Under the pieces are notes generated by a model. The model was not told the DNA's origin. It saw only the letters and a program-made list of their open reading frames with translations, and searched no databases. A program made the translations under genes and the position numbers. 32,905 nucleotides of DNA from an uncultured Lachnospiraceae bacterium (lineage in GTDB: Bacteria; Bacillota; Clostridia; Lachnospirales; Lachnospiraceae): contig CALWDR010000039.1 of NCBI GenBank assembly GCA_944376745.1, forward strand, positions 1 through 32,905, written 5' to 3'. Numbering within the stretch: position 1 is the first letter of the stretch; every line of letters starts with the position of its first letter. Positions 22,851-30,989 of this stretch are shown piece by piece.

Positions 22851-23291
22851 ATGTTACAGATATATCTTGGCGCTATGGCGGACGCAATCTATCATCCTCC
22901 CACGTATTTTGACAATCAGTATGAGGATGAGTGGATCACGGATGAGCTGTCCGCAGCAATGATACAGGATGTGGACAGCTCAACAGTGGTGGGTCCGCAC
23001 CTGATCGAGAGCCCTGTGCTCGGGCCCATTTCTCCCAGAGAGCTTTCCGGCGGGGTAAAGACGCTGATGCTGATGGCTTTTGATGAGAGTGGAAATGTGT
23101 TCAATGCGTCGGCGTGTGGGGATAGCTGCGCAAAGTGGATTTTGAAGATGGGCCAAAAAAAGGATCTGACTATCAATTTAAGGCACATTATGAATTTTGG
23201 AACAGAGAGCTTTGAGGCACGGATTTTGAATACGGGCGAGATGGTTCATAATATGTCGGAATTTGTGGATATTGCGGTCAGGTATGTGTAG
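22851..23291 (+). CDS. DUF4869-like protein, function unknown
   Basis: The 146-aa protein resembles the DUF4869 family of Clostridia in the segments IYLGAMADAIY, YEDEWITDELS, LGPISPRELSGGVKTL and KKDLTINLRHIM. No catalytic motif, signal peptide or membrane segment is visible. The start ATG 22851 has GGAGG at 22839-22843. A consensus promoter stands about 37 nt upstream and there is no co-directional partner close by, so it looks monocistronic. Just after its stop, in the same frame, is a short run reading GATGKTTLMDML that may be the remnant of another gene. Confidence 0.75.
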   Translation: MLQIYLGAMADAIYHPPTYFDNQYEDEWITDELSAAMIQDVDSSTVVGPHLIESPVLGPISPRELSGGVKTLMLMAFDESGNVFNASACGDSCAKWILKMGQKKDLTINLRHIMNFGTESFEARILNTGEMVHNMSEFVDIAVRYV

Positions 23292-23366
23292 GGCGCAACA
23301 GGAAAAACGACGTTGATGGATATGCTCCATGGACGGAATTGACTGGTCCTGAAGCGGCAATTCTGG

Positions 23367-23395
23367 TTGAAACTTCAAAGCGCATATGCTAAAAT
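23367..23395 (+). promoter_or_regulatory. Promoter for galE
   Basis: TTGAAA (23367-23372), 17-base spacer and TAAAAT (23390-23395) preceded by TGC (extended -10). The leader contains a GGGG(T)CAAAA/TTTTGCCCC hairpin at 23411-23433 before the AGGAGG ribosome site. Confidence 0.65.
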
Positions 23396-23469
23396 CATCG
23401 TAGGTATCAAGGGGTCAAAATACCTTTTGCCCCTCTGCATCATAATATCTTGAATCAGGAGGATTTTTT

Positions 23470-24486
23470 ATGGCTATTTTAGTGACAGGCGGCGCCGGAT
23501 ATATCGGAAGCCACACATGTATCGAGCTGATCAACGCGGGCTATGAGGTGGTGGTGCTGGATAACCTCTGCAATTCCAGCGAGAAATCTCTGGAGCGGGT
23601 GGAGCAGATCACCGGGAAAAAGATTCCCTTCTACAAGGTGGATATCCTGGATAAGGAGGGCATGGATGCGGTTTTTGAAAAGGAATCCATCGACTCCGTG
23701 ATTCATTTCGCGGGCTTAAAGGCTGTGGGTGAGTCTGTGTCGAAGCCCCTGGAATATTATCACAACAATATCACCGGCACATTGCTTCTGTGTGACGTCA
23801 TGCGCAAACATAACGTGAAAAATATCATTTTCAGCTCCTCCGCCACGGTCTACGGCGATCCGGCTGTCATTCCCATCACCGAGGACTGCCCCAAGGGCAA
23901 GATCACGAATCCCTACGGTCAGACCAAATCCATGCTGGAGCAGATCCTGACGGACCTTCATGTGGCGGACCCGGAGTGGAACGTGGTGCTCCTTCGGTAT
24001 TTTAATCCCATCGGCGCTCATGAGAGCGGTCTGATCGGCGAGGACCCCAAGGGAATCCCCAACAATCTCCTGCCCTACATCGCCCAGGTGGCCGTGGGCA
24101 AATTAGAGTGTCTCGGGGTATTCGGCGACGATTACGACACCGTGGACGGCACCGGCGTGCGGGATTACATCCATGTGGTGGATCTGGCCAGGGGCCATGT
24201 GAAGGCCTTAAAGAAGCTGGAGGATCGATCCGGCGTCAACGTTTACAATCTGGGCACCGGCAAGGGGTACAGCGTACTCCAGGTGGTGAAGGCTTTTGAG
24301 AAGGCCTGCGGCAGGCCCATTCCCTATGTCATCAAGCCCCGCCGCCCCGGCGATATTGCGGCCTGCTACGCGGACGCCTCCAAGGCCAAGGCGGAGCTGG
24401 GCTGGGAGGCGGAGTACGACATTGAGCGCATGTGCGCCGACGCCTGGCGCTGGCAGAGCCAGAATCCCAACGGCTACGAGGCGTAG
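23470..24486 (+). CDS. galE: UDP-glucose 4-epimerase
   Basis: GalE interconverts UDP-glucose and UDP-galactose using bound NAD. The 338-aa SDR protein has the NAD motif [10 protein letters not shown] at the N-terminus, the catalytic SSATVYG serine region and the YxxxK pair in [11 protein letters not shown]. Downstream family signatures include [27 protein letters not shown] and [12 protein letters not shown]. The length is standard. AGGAGG lies just before the ATG, and a promoter with a hairpin leader is upstream. No galK or galT is nearby, so it may serve cell-surface polysaccharide synthesis as much as galactose catabolism. Confidence 0.96.
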   Translation: MAILVTGGAGYIGSHTCIELINAGYEVVVLDNLCNSSEKSLERVEQITGKKIPFYKVDILDKEGMDAVFEKESIDSVIHFAGLKAVGESVSKPLEYYHNNITGTLLLCDVMRKHNVKNIIFSSSATVYGDPAVIPITEDCPKGKITNPYGQTKSMLEQILTDLHVADPEWNVVLLRYFNPIGAHESGLIGEDPKGIPNNLLPYIAQVAVGKLECLGVFGDDYDTVDGTGVRDYIHVVDLARGHVKALKKLEDRSGVNVYNLGTGKGYSVLQVVKAFEKACGRPIPYVIKPRRPGDIAACYADASKAKAELGWEAEYDIERMCADAWRWQSQNPNGYEA

Positions 24487-24532
24487 GCTTTGCTTTTGCA
24501 GATACACTTTTGCGGGTCCGAAAAATTTCCAT

Positions 24533-24561
24533 TTGCAATATGCGTTCAGAAGCTGTATAAT
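24533..24561 (+). promoter_or_regulatory. Promoter for the DUF6465-like gene
   Basis: TTGCAA (24533-24538), 17-base spacer, TATAAT (24556-24561). It lies 67 nt before the ATG. Confidence 0.8.
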
Positions 24562-24627
24562 AGGGAGCTGGAAAAAATAATATTATGAAAAAGGATACGA
24601 AATGTCACGTATCACTGGAGGAAAATG

Positions 24628-25203
24628 ATGCCAAAAGCAAACGAAGGAAAGATCACAAAGACGACAGCAGAGGCAGACTTGAAAGAAGAAGTAAAGGTAC
24701 CGGAGGATAAGGCCCCGACAGCGGCGGCCCCTGCGGAGGAGACGTCCAAGGCAGCGAAGGAGACAGCCGCTCCTGCGGAGAAAAAGGCTCCTGCCAGAAA
24801 GAGAGCTGCAAGTACCGCCAAGAAGGCGGCGGCCAAGGGTGAAACCAAAGAGACAGCAAAGGAAGCAGCGACCAAGACCACCAGGAAGAAGACGCAGACA
24901 GCAGCGGCAGAGACAACCGGGAAGAAGACGCAGACAGCAGCGGCAGAGACAGCCGGGAAGAAGACGCAGGCAGCGGAAAAGAAGGCGCCGGCAAACGGGA
25001 AAACCGCAGCCAGCCGCAAAGCCAAGGAAGCCGTGTATCTTCAGTACGCAGGCAGGGAGCTTGAGATTTCGGACATCGTGGAGAAGGCGAAGAACGCATA
25101 CGGCGGCAGATCCATCAAGGAAATCAGAGTATACGTTAAGCCCGAAGAAAACATGGCCTACTATGTAGTCAACGGCAAAGAGACCGGAAGCGTACAGATC
25201 TAG
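24628..25203 (+). CDS. Lys/Ala-rich DUF6465-like protein with tandem repeats
   Basis: The protein has two parts. The first about 130 residues are Ala/Lys/Thr/Glu-rich and disordered, resembling the tails of histone H1-like or nucleoid proteins (KKAPARKRAASTAKKAAAK). They include a 12-residue repeat (GKKTQTAAAET). The last about 60 residues are a compact domain (VYLQYAGRELEISDIVEKAK; EIRVYVKPEENMAYYVVNG) like the DUF6465 domain of Lachnospiraceae. GGAGG at 24617-24621 favours ATG 24628 over 24625. It has its own consensus promoter. Nucleic-acid binding is only an inference from the basic tail. Confidence 0.8.
   Translation: MPKANEGKITKTTAEADLKEEVKVPEDKAPTAAAPAEETSKAAKETAAPAEKKAPARKRAASTAKKAAAKGETKETAKEAATKTTRKKTQTAAAETTGKKTQTAAAETAGKKTQAAEKKAPANGKTAASRKAKEAVYLQYAGRELEISDIVEKAKNAYGGRSIKEIRVYVKPEENMAYYVVNGKETGSVQI
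24880..24981 (+). repeat. 36-bp tandem repeat inside the DUF6465-like gene
   Basis: Copies at 24880-24915 and 24916-24951 differ by one base, and a third partial copy runs from 24952 to about 24981. The period is a multiple of three, so copy number can change without frameshift. Confidence 0.85.
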
Positions 25204-25234
25204 GCGATGCAATAGAAAAATGAGAGCAGAAGGG

Positions 25235-25272
25235 GCAGGGCCAGGAGAGACAGCATTCTCTCTTGGCCCTGC
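25235..25272. terminator. Hairpin between convergent genes (probable shared terminator)
   Basis: A 16-bp stem (25235-25250 with 25257-25272, one G-U/mismatch) around CAGCAT lies between the DUF6465-like gene (+) and the flippase gene (-). There is no clean T-tract on either side, so termination efficiency is uncertain. The rest of 25204-25357 shows nothing else. Confidence 0.55.
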
Positions 25273-25357
25273 AGCTTTCGCTTTGCCGGAAATTTTATTT
25301 TCCTCGGTCCTGTTTAGTTTTAACAGCTCTGGCCGAGCGGGTTACAGTCAGACTGTT

Positions 25358-26716
25358 CTACTGGGAGCGCCTCCACACAACATGCTTCAGGACCAGCACC
25401 GCCACCCCGGATTCTACAAGGTGGCTTACCAGCATCCCAAAGAGGTAAGCCTTAATTCCCAGGCCGGGAATCAGAAAGGCCACAAACAGGATGCGGATGC
25501 CGGAGCCGGTCAGATGGAGCAGGAAGGTGGTGCTGGTTCTGCCCAGGCCGTTTAAGATGCTGCTCAAGGTGGTGGTCAGGTACAAAAAGGGGCAGATCCA
25601 GCCAAGCACCACGAGGAAGGTGCCCGCCAGGCGGTTGGCGAAGACCAGCATGCCCAGCCAACGCCCGAAGATCAGAAAGCCCAGGGTGCAGCACAGGCCC
25701 AGAACCATGCAGTAGAGACAGCTTTTCTTTACTGCATTTTTTATGTAGGAGGAATCCGCCTTGGCGGCGGCCTCGGAGATGGCGGGCAGCAGCATGACGG
25801 ACACGGAGTTGGTGATGACCGAGGGAAAAAAGATCAGGGGCAGGGCCATGCCGGTGAGGACGCCGAACACGCTTAAGGCCTCGTCGGGGGCGTAGCCGAA
25901 GGACCGGAGCTTTGCGGGGATCAAAATGGCCTCCACGCTGCCGAAGAGGTTGACAAAGACCCGGTTGGCGGTGAGGGGCAGGGCCATGGTGAAGACCTGC
26001 TTTGCGGCCAGGGGCAGAGCATGGACGCGCGTTTCAAAGCGGGTGAAGCTGACGCTGTAGAGGACGGACACGATCTCCCCCAGGACCAGGCCCCAGACGG
26101 CCATCTCGATGGTTACCGGCTGGCCCCGCTCGGAAGCGATCCGGTATAAGAGCCACACGCCGCCCACCCGGGCAAGCTGCTCCAAGAGCTGGGACATAGC
26201 CGGGACGGCGGTTTTCTGAAGCCCGTAATAGTAGCCGTTGATGCAGGCGTGGACGGCCCCGAAGGGGACGGTCAGGGAGAGGATCTGAAGAAGCGGGGCG
26301 CAGCGGGCTTCTCCCAGAACCCGGACGGCCAGGACATCCGCGAAGCGATAAAGGATAAACGTGCATAAAAAAGAAAGAGACAGGGAGAGAAACAGCCCTG
26401 CGTAGAGGTAAGTAAAGCTTTGGGGGCGATTCCGGGAGGGACTGCCGCCCCGGGGAGCGGGAGCAAAGGCGGCGCTTCGGGCGGCGGCCTCGGCCACATA
26501 TTTGGAGATGGCAGTCTGGATCCCGGCCACGGTGAAGGAGAAGGTCAGGGCATAGATGGGAAAAATAAGCTGGTAAATGCCAAGCCCCTTGGCACCGATG
26601 GTATGCGACAGGAATATTCTATAGAAAAAGCCTATAATTCTGGAAAGAAGTCCGGCCAGGGTCAGTAAAAGCGTTCCGGTAAAAAGGGGATGGCGTTTCA
26701 GGGCTGCTTTGTTCAA
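25358..26716 (-). CDS. SpoVB/MurJ-type polysaccharide flippase (MOP superfamily)
   Basis: This 452-aa multi-pass membrane protein of the MATE/MVF-like exporter superfamily is closest in pattern to SpoVB. SpoVB moves lipid-linked peptidoglycan or polysaccharide precursors across the membrane in sporulating Firmicutes. Typical features are GLLSRIIGFFYRIFLSHTIG near the N-terminus, LGIYQLIFPIYAL, a dozen or more hydrophobic segments, and LNGLGRTSTTFLLHL near the end. A Pro/Arg/Ser-rich insert (AFAPAPRGGSPSRNRPQS, about residues 82-99) lies in a loop. The start is TTG 26716 with GGGAGAG upstream on the minus strand. It diverges from iscR; the exact lipid-linked substrate is unknown. Confidence 0.9.
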   Translation of the reverse strand: MNKAALKRHPLFTGTLLLTLAGLLSRIIGFFYRIFLSHTIGAKGLGIYQLIFPIYALTFSFTVAGIQTAISKYVAEAAARSAAFAPAPRGGSPSRNRPQSFTYLYAGLFLSLSLSFLCTFILYRFADVLAVRVLGEARCAPLLQILSLTVPFGAVHACINGYYYGLQKTAVPAMSQLLEQLARVGGVWLLYRIASERGQPVTIEMAVWGLVLGEIVSVLYSVSFTRFETRVHALPLAAKQVFTMALPLTANRVFVNLFGSVEAILIPAKLRSFGYAPDEALSVFGVLTGMALPLIFFPSVITNSVSVMLLPAISEAAAKADSSYIKNAVKKSCLYCMVLGLCCTLGFLIFGRWLGMLVFANRLAGTFLVVLGWICPFLYLTTTLSSILNGLGRTSTTFLLHLTGSGIRILFVAFLIPGLGIKAYLFGMLVSHLVESGVAVLVLKHVVWRRSQ

Positions 26717-26766
26717 GGATTTCTCTCCCGGGAGGGCATTTTTTTAAATATATGAAAATCCTGCCC

Positions 26767-26795
26767 TTGACAGAACCAAAATCCCATGGTATGAT
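26767..26795 (+). promoter_or_regulatory. Promoter of the iscR-nifS-nifU-mnmA operon
   Basis: TTGACA (26767-26772), 17-base spacer and TATGAT (26790-26795) preceded by TGG (extended -10). The iscR ATG follows 84 nt later. Confidence 0.85.
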
Positions 26796-26807
26796 ACGAG
26801 GGAGTCA

Positions 26808-26831
26808 ATACCCGACTAAAATACTCGGGAT
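26808..26831 (+). promoter_or_regulatory. IscR type-1-like operator
   Basis: This 24-base site contains the inverted repeat CCCGA/TCGGG around CTAAAATAC. It agrees with the E. coli IscR type-1 consensus (ATASYYGACT, AT-rich middle, AGTCRRSTAT) at nearly all positions. It lies about 6-30 bases after the predicted transcription start, well placed for roadblock autorepression by Fe-S-loaded IscR. Confidence 0.75.
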
Positions 26832-26879
26832 TAAAAATAAATGTCACAGCAGTGTCGCCGGACAAAAGAGGTGAGAGAG

Positions 26880-27314
26880 ATGAAGTTATCGACAAAAGGA
26901 AGATATGGTCTGCGGGCTTTTATCGATCTGGCAGTGCGGGGCAAGGAGGAGCCTGTCTCCTTGACCAGCATCGCCGCCAGACAGGAGATTTCCCTGAATT
27001 ATCTGGAGCAGCTGATGGCGAAGCTGAAGAAAGCCGGACTGGTGGAGAGTGTCCGGGGCTGCGGCGGCGGTTACCGTCTGGCGAGAGCGGCGGATGAGAT
27101 CTCGGTGGGGGATGTGCTTCGGGCCCTGGAAGGAGATTTAAAGCCCGTGGAATGCGCGGCCATTGACTCCGGCAGGGAGAGCCACTGCAGCGGGGCGGAT
27201 ACCTGTGTCAGCAAGATCGTCTGGAAGCGGATCAACGACAGCATCAACGAGACTGTGGACGGTATTTTTATCGGTGAACTGGTAAGAGAGAGTGAGACAG
27301 CAAATCAAAGCTAG
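26880..27314 (+). CDS. iscR: Rrf2-family Fe-S cluster regulator IscR
   Basis: This winged-helix repressor senses Fe-S cluster supply. It begins MKLSTKGRYGLRAFIDLA, the Rrf2 signature, with the recognition-helix region ISLNYLEQLMAKLKKAGLV. The three cluster-ligand Cys are present in VEC, SHC and DTC (about residues 93-111), though spaced wider than in E. coli IscR. The start ATG 26880 has GAGGTG at 26868-26873. The operator just upstream and the cysteine desulfurase 12 nt downstream support a role as autorepressor of Fe-S and sulfur-transfer genes. CymR, another Rrf2 member, lacks the Cys triad, so IscR is preferred. Confidence 0.93.
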   Translation: MKLSTKGRYGLRAFIDLAVRGKEEPVSLTSIAARQEISLNYLEQLMAKLKKAGLVESVRGCGGGYRLARAADEISVGDVLRALEGDLKPVECAAIDSGRESHCSGADTCVSKIVWKRINDSINETVDGIFIGELVRESETANQS

Positions 27315-27326
27315 AGGTGAAAGAAG

Positions 27327-28514
27327 ATGAAGAAAATGATTTATCTGGATAACGCGGCAACCACCCGGACGGCCCCGGAGGTTGTGGAGGCCATGCTTCC
27401 CTATTTTACAGAATATTATGGAAATGCTTCCAGCATTTACGAGTTCGGAGCAAAGAGCAAGGAGGCCATCACGAAGGCCCGGGAGACTATTGCCGGGGCC
27501 CTGGGGGCCAATGCGGAGGAAATTTATTTTACCGCCGGGGGCAGCGAGGCCGACAACTGGGCCATCAAGGCCGCAGCCGAAGCCTACCGAAGCAAGGGCA
27601 ATCACATCATAACCTCCAGGATCGAGCACCACGCGGTGCTGCATACCTGCCAGTACCTGGAGAAGCAGGGCTTTGAGGTGACCTACCTGGACGTGGACGA
27701 ACAGGGCGTGGTGAAGCTTGACCAGTTAAAGGCGGCCATCCGCCCCACCACCATCCTGATCACCATCATGTTTGCCAACAACGAGATCGGCACCATCGAG
27801 CCTGTGGCCAAGATCGGGAAGATCGCCAGGGAACACGGCATTCTGTTCCACACTGACGCCGTACAGGCCTTCGGCCAGGTGCCCATCGATGTGGATGCGA
27901 TGAACATCGACATGCTGAGCGCCAGCGGCCATAAGCTCAATGGCCCCAAGGGCATCGGCTTTCTCTACATCCGCAAGGGCGTGAAGATTCGTTCCTTCAT
28001 CCACGGCGGCGCCCAGGAGCGGAAGCGCAGGGCCGGGACCGAGAACGTCACCGGCATCGTGGGCCTGGGAAAGGCCGTGGAGCTGGCAGTCTCTCATATG
28101 GAGGAGCGCACCGCCGGGGAGCGGGAGCTTCGGGACTATCTGATCGGGCGCATTTTAAAGGAGGTTCCCTTCAGCAGGCTCAACGGTCCAAGGGAGCTGC
28201 GGCTTCCCAACAACGCCAATTTCTGCTTCCAGTTTATCGAGGGGGAATCCCTGCTGATCATGCTGGATATGGAGGGCATCTGCGGTTCCTCCGGCTCGGC
28301 CTGCACCTCGGGCTCCCTGGACCCCTCCCATGTGCTTCTGGCCATCGGCCTACCCCACGAGATCGCCCATGGTTCTCTGCGGCTGACCCTTGGGGAGGAT
28401 ATTACCCGGGAGGACATCGACGTGACCGTGGAGGCGGTGAAGCGGATCGTGGCGAAGCTGCGGGAGATGTCGCCCCTTTATGAGGACTTTATGAAGAAAA
28501 ACGCGAAAAGGTAA
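27327..28514 (+). CDS. nifS: Cysteine desulfurase NifS/IscS
   Basis: This PLP enzyme takes sulfur from cysteine and passes it as persulfide to the scaffold NifU/IscU and to MnmA. The 395-aa protein has YLDNAATTR at the start, the PLP-binding Lys in SGHKLNGPKG, and the catalytic Cys loop in GSSGSACTSGS. It starts 12 nt after iscR with AGAGGTG upstream, in the same operon as its scaffold and a tRNA-thiolation enzyme. Gene naming as nifS or iscS is arbitrary here; no nitrogenase genes are present. Confidence 0.95.
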   Translation: MKKMIYLDNAATTRTAPEVVEAMLPYFTEYYGNASSIYEFGAKSKEAITKARETIAGALGANAEEIYFTAGGSEADNWAIKAAAEAYRSKGNHIITSRIEHHAVLHTCQYLEKQGFEVTYLDVDEQGVVKLDQLKAAIRPTTILITIMFANNEIGTIEPVAKIGKIAREHGILFHTDAVQAFGQVPIDVDAMNIDMLSASGHKLNGPKGIGFLYIRKGVKIRSFIHGGAQERKRRAGTENVTGIVGLGKAVELAVSHMEERTAGERELRDYLIGRILKEVPFSRLNGPRELRLPNNANFCFQFIEGESLLIMLDMEGICGSSGSACTSGSLDPSHVLLAIGLPHEIAHGSLRLTLGEDITREDIDVTVEAVKRIVAKLREMSPLYEDFMKKNAKR

Positions 28515-28585
28515 CGGCCTGCTGCCGGCGAAGCATAGGGCGGCAGGAGGATCAATCGATAAACAGAGCGCAGGAGGAATTTGTT

Positions 28586-29023
28586 ATGTACAGCGAAAAA
28601 GTAATGGACCATTTTAAAAATCCCAGAAATATGGGTGAGATAGAGAACGCCAGCGGCGTGGGCACCGTGGGCAACGCAAAATGCGGCGACATCATGCGGA
28701 TGTTTCTTGACATCGACGACAACGGCGTCATCCAGGATGTAAAATTCAAGACCTTCGGCTGCGGCGCGGCGGTGGCTACCAGCAGCATGGCCACCGAGCT
28801 GGTGAAGGGCAAGACGATAAAAGAGGCCCTGGAGGTGACCAACAAAGCGGTGATGGAGGCGCTGGACGGGCTTCCCCCGGTGAAGGTGCACTGCTCCCTG
28901 CTGGCTGAGGAGGCCATTCATGCGGCCCTCTGGGACTACGCGGAGAAGAACGGCATCAAGATCGAGGGTTTGGAGAAGCCCAAGTCCGACATCAGCGAGG
29001 AGGAAGAGGAAGAGGACTATTAA
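28586..29023 (+). CDS. nifU: Fe-S cluster assembly scaffold NifU/IscU (N-terminal type)
   Basis: This is the scaffold on which [2Fe-2S] clusters are built. The 145-aa protein has MYSEKVMDHFKNPRNMG and the three conserved ligand Cys in GNAKCGD, TFGCGAA and VHCSLLAEEAI. The Asp after the first Cys (CGD) is typical. The C-terminus ends in an acidic tail (SEEEEEEDY) beyond the usual domain. AGGAGG lies before the ATG. The 71-nt gap after nifS holds a CCTGCTGCC/GGCGGCAGG stem without a T-tract. Confidence 0.95.
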   Translation: MYSEKVMDHFKNPRNMGEIENASGVGTVGNAKCGDIMRMFLDIDDNGVIQDVKFKTFGCGAAVATSSMATELVKGKTIKEALEVTNKAVMEALDGLPPVKVHCSLLAEEAIHAALWDYAEKNGIKIEGLEKPKSDISEEEEEEDY

Positions 29024-29107
29024 GGGTCCGTGTCAATTTTGGCCGGTTTGCGCGGCGGACGGCCTGCGCTCAGGAACGCCTGGGACGCCAGTCTGTGAGG
29101 AATTTGA

Positions 29108-30208
29108 ATGATGGAAAAGAAAAAAGTAGTGGTAGGCATGTCCGGCGGCGTGGATTCCTCGGTGGCGGCCTATCTTCTGAAGGAGCAGGGGTACGAGGTC
29201 ATCGGCGTCACCATGCAGATCTGGCAGGATGAAGAGGAAGAGGTCCTGGAGGAAAATGGGGGCTGCTGCGGCTTAAGCGCCGTGGAGGACGCCCGCCGGG
29301 TGGCCGCCTCCCTTGGGATTCCCCATTACGTCATGAATTTCAAACGGGAATTTCAGGAGCGGGTCATAGACTACTTCGTGGAAGAATATTTAAAGGGGCG
29401 GACGCCCAATCCCTGCATTGCCTGCAACCGTTATGTGAAATGGGAATCTCTCCTAAAGCGCAGTATGGACATCGGCGCGGACTACATCGCCACCGGCCAT
29501 TACGCCAGGATCGCGAAGCTTCCCAACGGACGCTACGCTCTGCGGGCCTCGGCCACGGCGGCCAAGGACCAGACCTACGCCCTCTACAATCTGACCCAGT
29601 TTCAGCTGGCCCACACCTTAATGCCCGTGGGAGAGTACACCAAGGAGGAGATTCGCGCTCTGGCGGAGCGAATCGGCCTTCGCACCGCCCATAAGCCGGA
29701 CAGCCAGGAGATATGCTTCATTCCCGACCAGGATTACGCCGGTTTCATTGACCGGGAGGCTCCGGGACGGGTGCCCCCGGAGGGAAATTTTGTCACGGCG
29801 GACGGAAGAGTCCTGGGACGGCATAAGGGAATCACCCACTACACCGTGGGACAGCGCAAGAAGCTTGGGCTTGCCCTGGGCCATCCTGTCTTTGTGACAA
29901 AGATCCGCCCGGAGACCAACGAGGTGGTGATCGGCGGGGATCAGGATGTGTTCGGGACTGTTTTAAGAGCGGACAGGCTGAATTTTATGGCCGTTGAGAA
30001 CCTTGATGCGTTCGGCCCGGACAGCCCGGGCCTTGCGGTGACCGCCAAGATCCGTTATAGCCACAGGGGCGCTCCCTGCCGGGTGCGGTTGGTCGGCGAA
30101 GATCTGGCGGAATGTATCTTTGACGAACCGGTGCGGGCCATCACGCCGGGCCAGGCTGTGGTGTTTTACCAGGGGGATATTGTGGTAGGCGGAGGAACGA
30201 TCCGGTAG
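29108..30208 (+). CDS. mnmA: tRNA-specific 2-thiouridylase MnmA
   Basis: MnmA thiolates U34 of tRNA-Lys, -Glu and -Gln using persulfide sulfur from the desulfurase. The PP-loop SGGVDSS is near the N-terminus. The two catalytic Cys lie in [12 protein letters not shown] and SQEICFIPD. The C-terminal domain has [17 protein letters not shown]. At 366 aa the length is normal; the early [18 protein letters not shown] segment is typical of the Clostridia form. Two ATGs (29108 and 29111) are possible starts after GAGGAA. Its position behind nifS-nifU links tRNA thiolation to Fe-S supply under IscR control. The terminator overlaps its stop codon. Confidence 0.96.
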   Translation: MMEKKKVVVGMSGGVDSSVAAYLLKEQGYEVIGVTMQIWQDEEEEVLEENGGCCGLSAVEDARRVAASLGIPHYVMNFKREFQERVIDYFVEEYLKGRTPNPCIACNRYVKWESLLKRSMDIGADYIATGHYARIAKLPNGRYALRASATAAKDQTYALYNLTQFQLAHTLMPVGEYTKEEIRALAERIGLRTAHKPDSQEICFIPDQDYAGFIDREAPGRVPPEGNFVTADGRVLGRHKGITHYTVGQRKKLGLALGHPVFVTKIRPETNEVVIGGDQDVFGTVLRADRLNFMAVENLDAFGPDSPGLAVTAKIRYSHRGAPCRVRLVGEDLAECIFDEPVRAITPGQAVVFYQGDIVVGGGTIR

Positions 30209-30228
30209 GATGGGACCTCCGTTTTTTT
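30190..30228 (+). terminator. Terminator overlapping the mnmA stop codon
   Basis: CGGAGG (30190-30195) pairs with CCTCCG (30216-30221), enclosing ATCC-GGTA-GGAT, followed by T7. The mnmA TAG lies inside the stem-loop. Confidence 0.8.
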
Positions 30229-30279
30229 CATAACAGCAGAAAGTTCGGTTTTCTATTGTTGAATTTTCATACAAATAGT

Positions 30280-30308
30280 TGACACCAAATATGACACCAG
30301 TTATAATA
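30280..30308 (+). promoter_or_regulatory. Promoter and operator of hicAB
   Basis: Perfect TTGACA (30280-30285), 17-base spacer and TATAAT (30303-30308). TGACACCA occurs twice (30281-30288 and 30293-30300, period 12), overlapping the -35 and spacer, a likely HicB binding site. Confidence 0.85.
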
Positions 30309-30327
30309 GAAAAAAGGAGGAGGATAA

Positions 30328-30582
30328 ATGTCAAAGTGGGATAAACTGTTGTCCGAAATATGCTCTCTTTCCAAAGGGTTGAGATTTGATGAATTACGGA
30401 AAGTATTGGAAAGCTATGGTTATCAAATGCACGAACCAAGAAGTGGTAGCAGTCATTATACGTTTCGGAAACGAGGCTGCCAGCCCATTACAATACCAAA
30501 GCATGAACCTATAAAGAAAATTTATGTTGAAATGGTAAAACAAGTTGTGGAGAGTGAGGCTAAAAATGATGAAAACGCTTAA
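30328..30582 (+). CDS. hicA: HicA-type mRNA interferase toxin
   Basis: HicA is a small dsRBD-like ribonuclease that cleaves mRNA on the ribosome. The 84-aa protein has the family layout: FDELRKVLESYGY, then SGSSHYTFRKRG with the catalytic His (H43), then ITIPKHEPIKKIYVEMVKQVV. AAGGAGGAGG sits upstream of the ATG. It overlaps the hicB gene by 17 nt. All key residues look intact, so the toxin is probably active and held in check by HicB. Confidence 0.92.
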   Translation: MSKWDKLLSEICSLSKGLRFDELRKVLESYGYQMHEPRSGSSHYTFRKRGCQPITIPKHEPIKKIYVEMVKQVVESEAKNDENA

Positions 30583-30931
30583 TGAGTATATGGGGCTTCC
30601 ATACCGGATGGAGATAGTTGAAGATACTTCAGAAGGAGGATTTGTTGTTTCATTCCCGGATTTGCCGGGTTGCATTACCAGCGGTGAAACCATAGAAGAT
30701 GCGGTTAGAAATGCAAAGGACGCGAAATCTGCCTGGCTGGAGGCGGCGTTGGAGGATGGAATCTCCATTCCCGAGCCGGAAAGTCTGGAAGGTTACTCCG
30801 GGCAATTTAAAATTAGAATGCCAAGAAGTCTTCATCGCTCTCTTGCAGAGCATTCTAAGCGGGAGGGAATCAGCATGAATCAGTATTGCCTGTACCTGCT
30901 CGCAAAAAATGACGCTGTATATTTAAAATAA
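30566..30931 (+). CDS. hicB: HicB-type antitoxin
   Basis: The N-terminal HicB fold (YRMEIVEDTSEGGFVVSFPDLPGC, written here across two strands YRMEIVE and GGFVVSFPDLPGC) binds and masks HicA. The C-terminal ribbon-helix-helix (FKIRMPRSLHRSLAEHSKR; GISMNQYCLYLLAK) binds the operator. The start is ATG 30566 with GAGG at 30556-30559; ATG 30569 is an alternative. At 121 aa it is complete. The overlap with hicA ensures coupled expression. A terminator directly follows. Confidence 0.92.
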   Translation: MMKTLNEYMGLPYRMEIVEDTSEGGFVVSFPDLPGCITSGETIEDAVRNAKDAKSAWLEAALEDGISIPEPESLEGYSGQFKIRMPRSLHRSLAEHSKREGISMNQYCLYLLAKNDAVYLK

Positions 30932-30936
30932 CAAGT

Positions 30937-30969
30937 AACGCCCCGGTGGAAAACTTCCCGGGGCGTTTT
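30937..30969. terminator. Terminator after hicB (probably bidirectional)
   Basis: AACGCCCCGG (30937-30946) pairs perfectly with CCGGGGCGTT (30958-30967), followed by TTTT. It lies between hicB (+) and the PHP gene (-). Confidence 0.85.
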
Positions 30970-30989
30970 AAAAATCTTCTAGTCCCATG

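Noticed and set aside
24653-25212. Long minus-strand frames opposite the DUF6465-like gene
   Set aside because: They consist of Leu/Cys/Arg or Ser/Pro runs created by the repeat on the opposite strand; the plus-strand gene has promoter, ribosome site and a recognisable domain.
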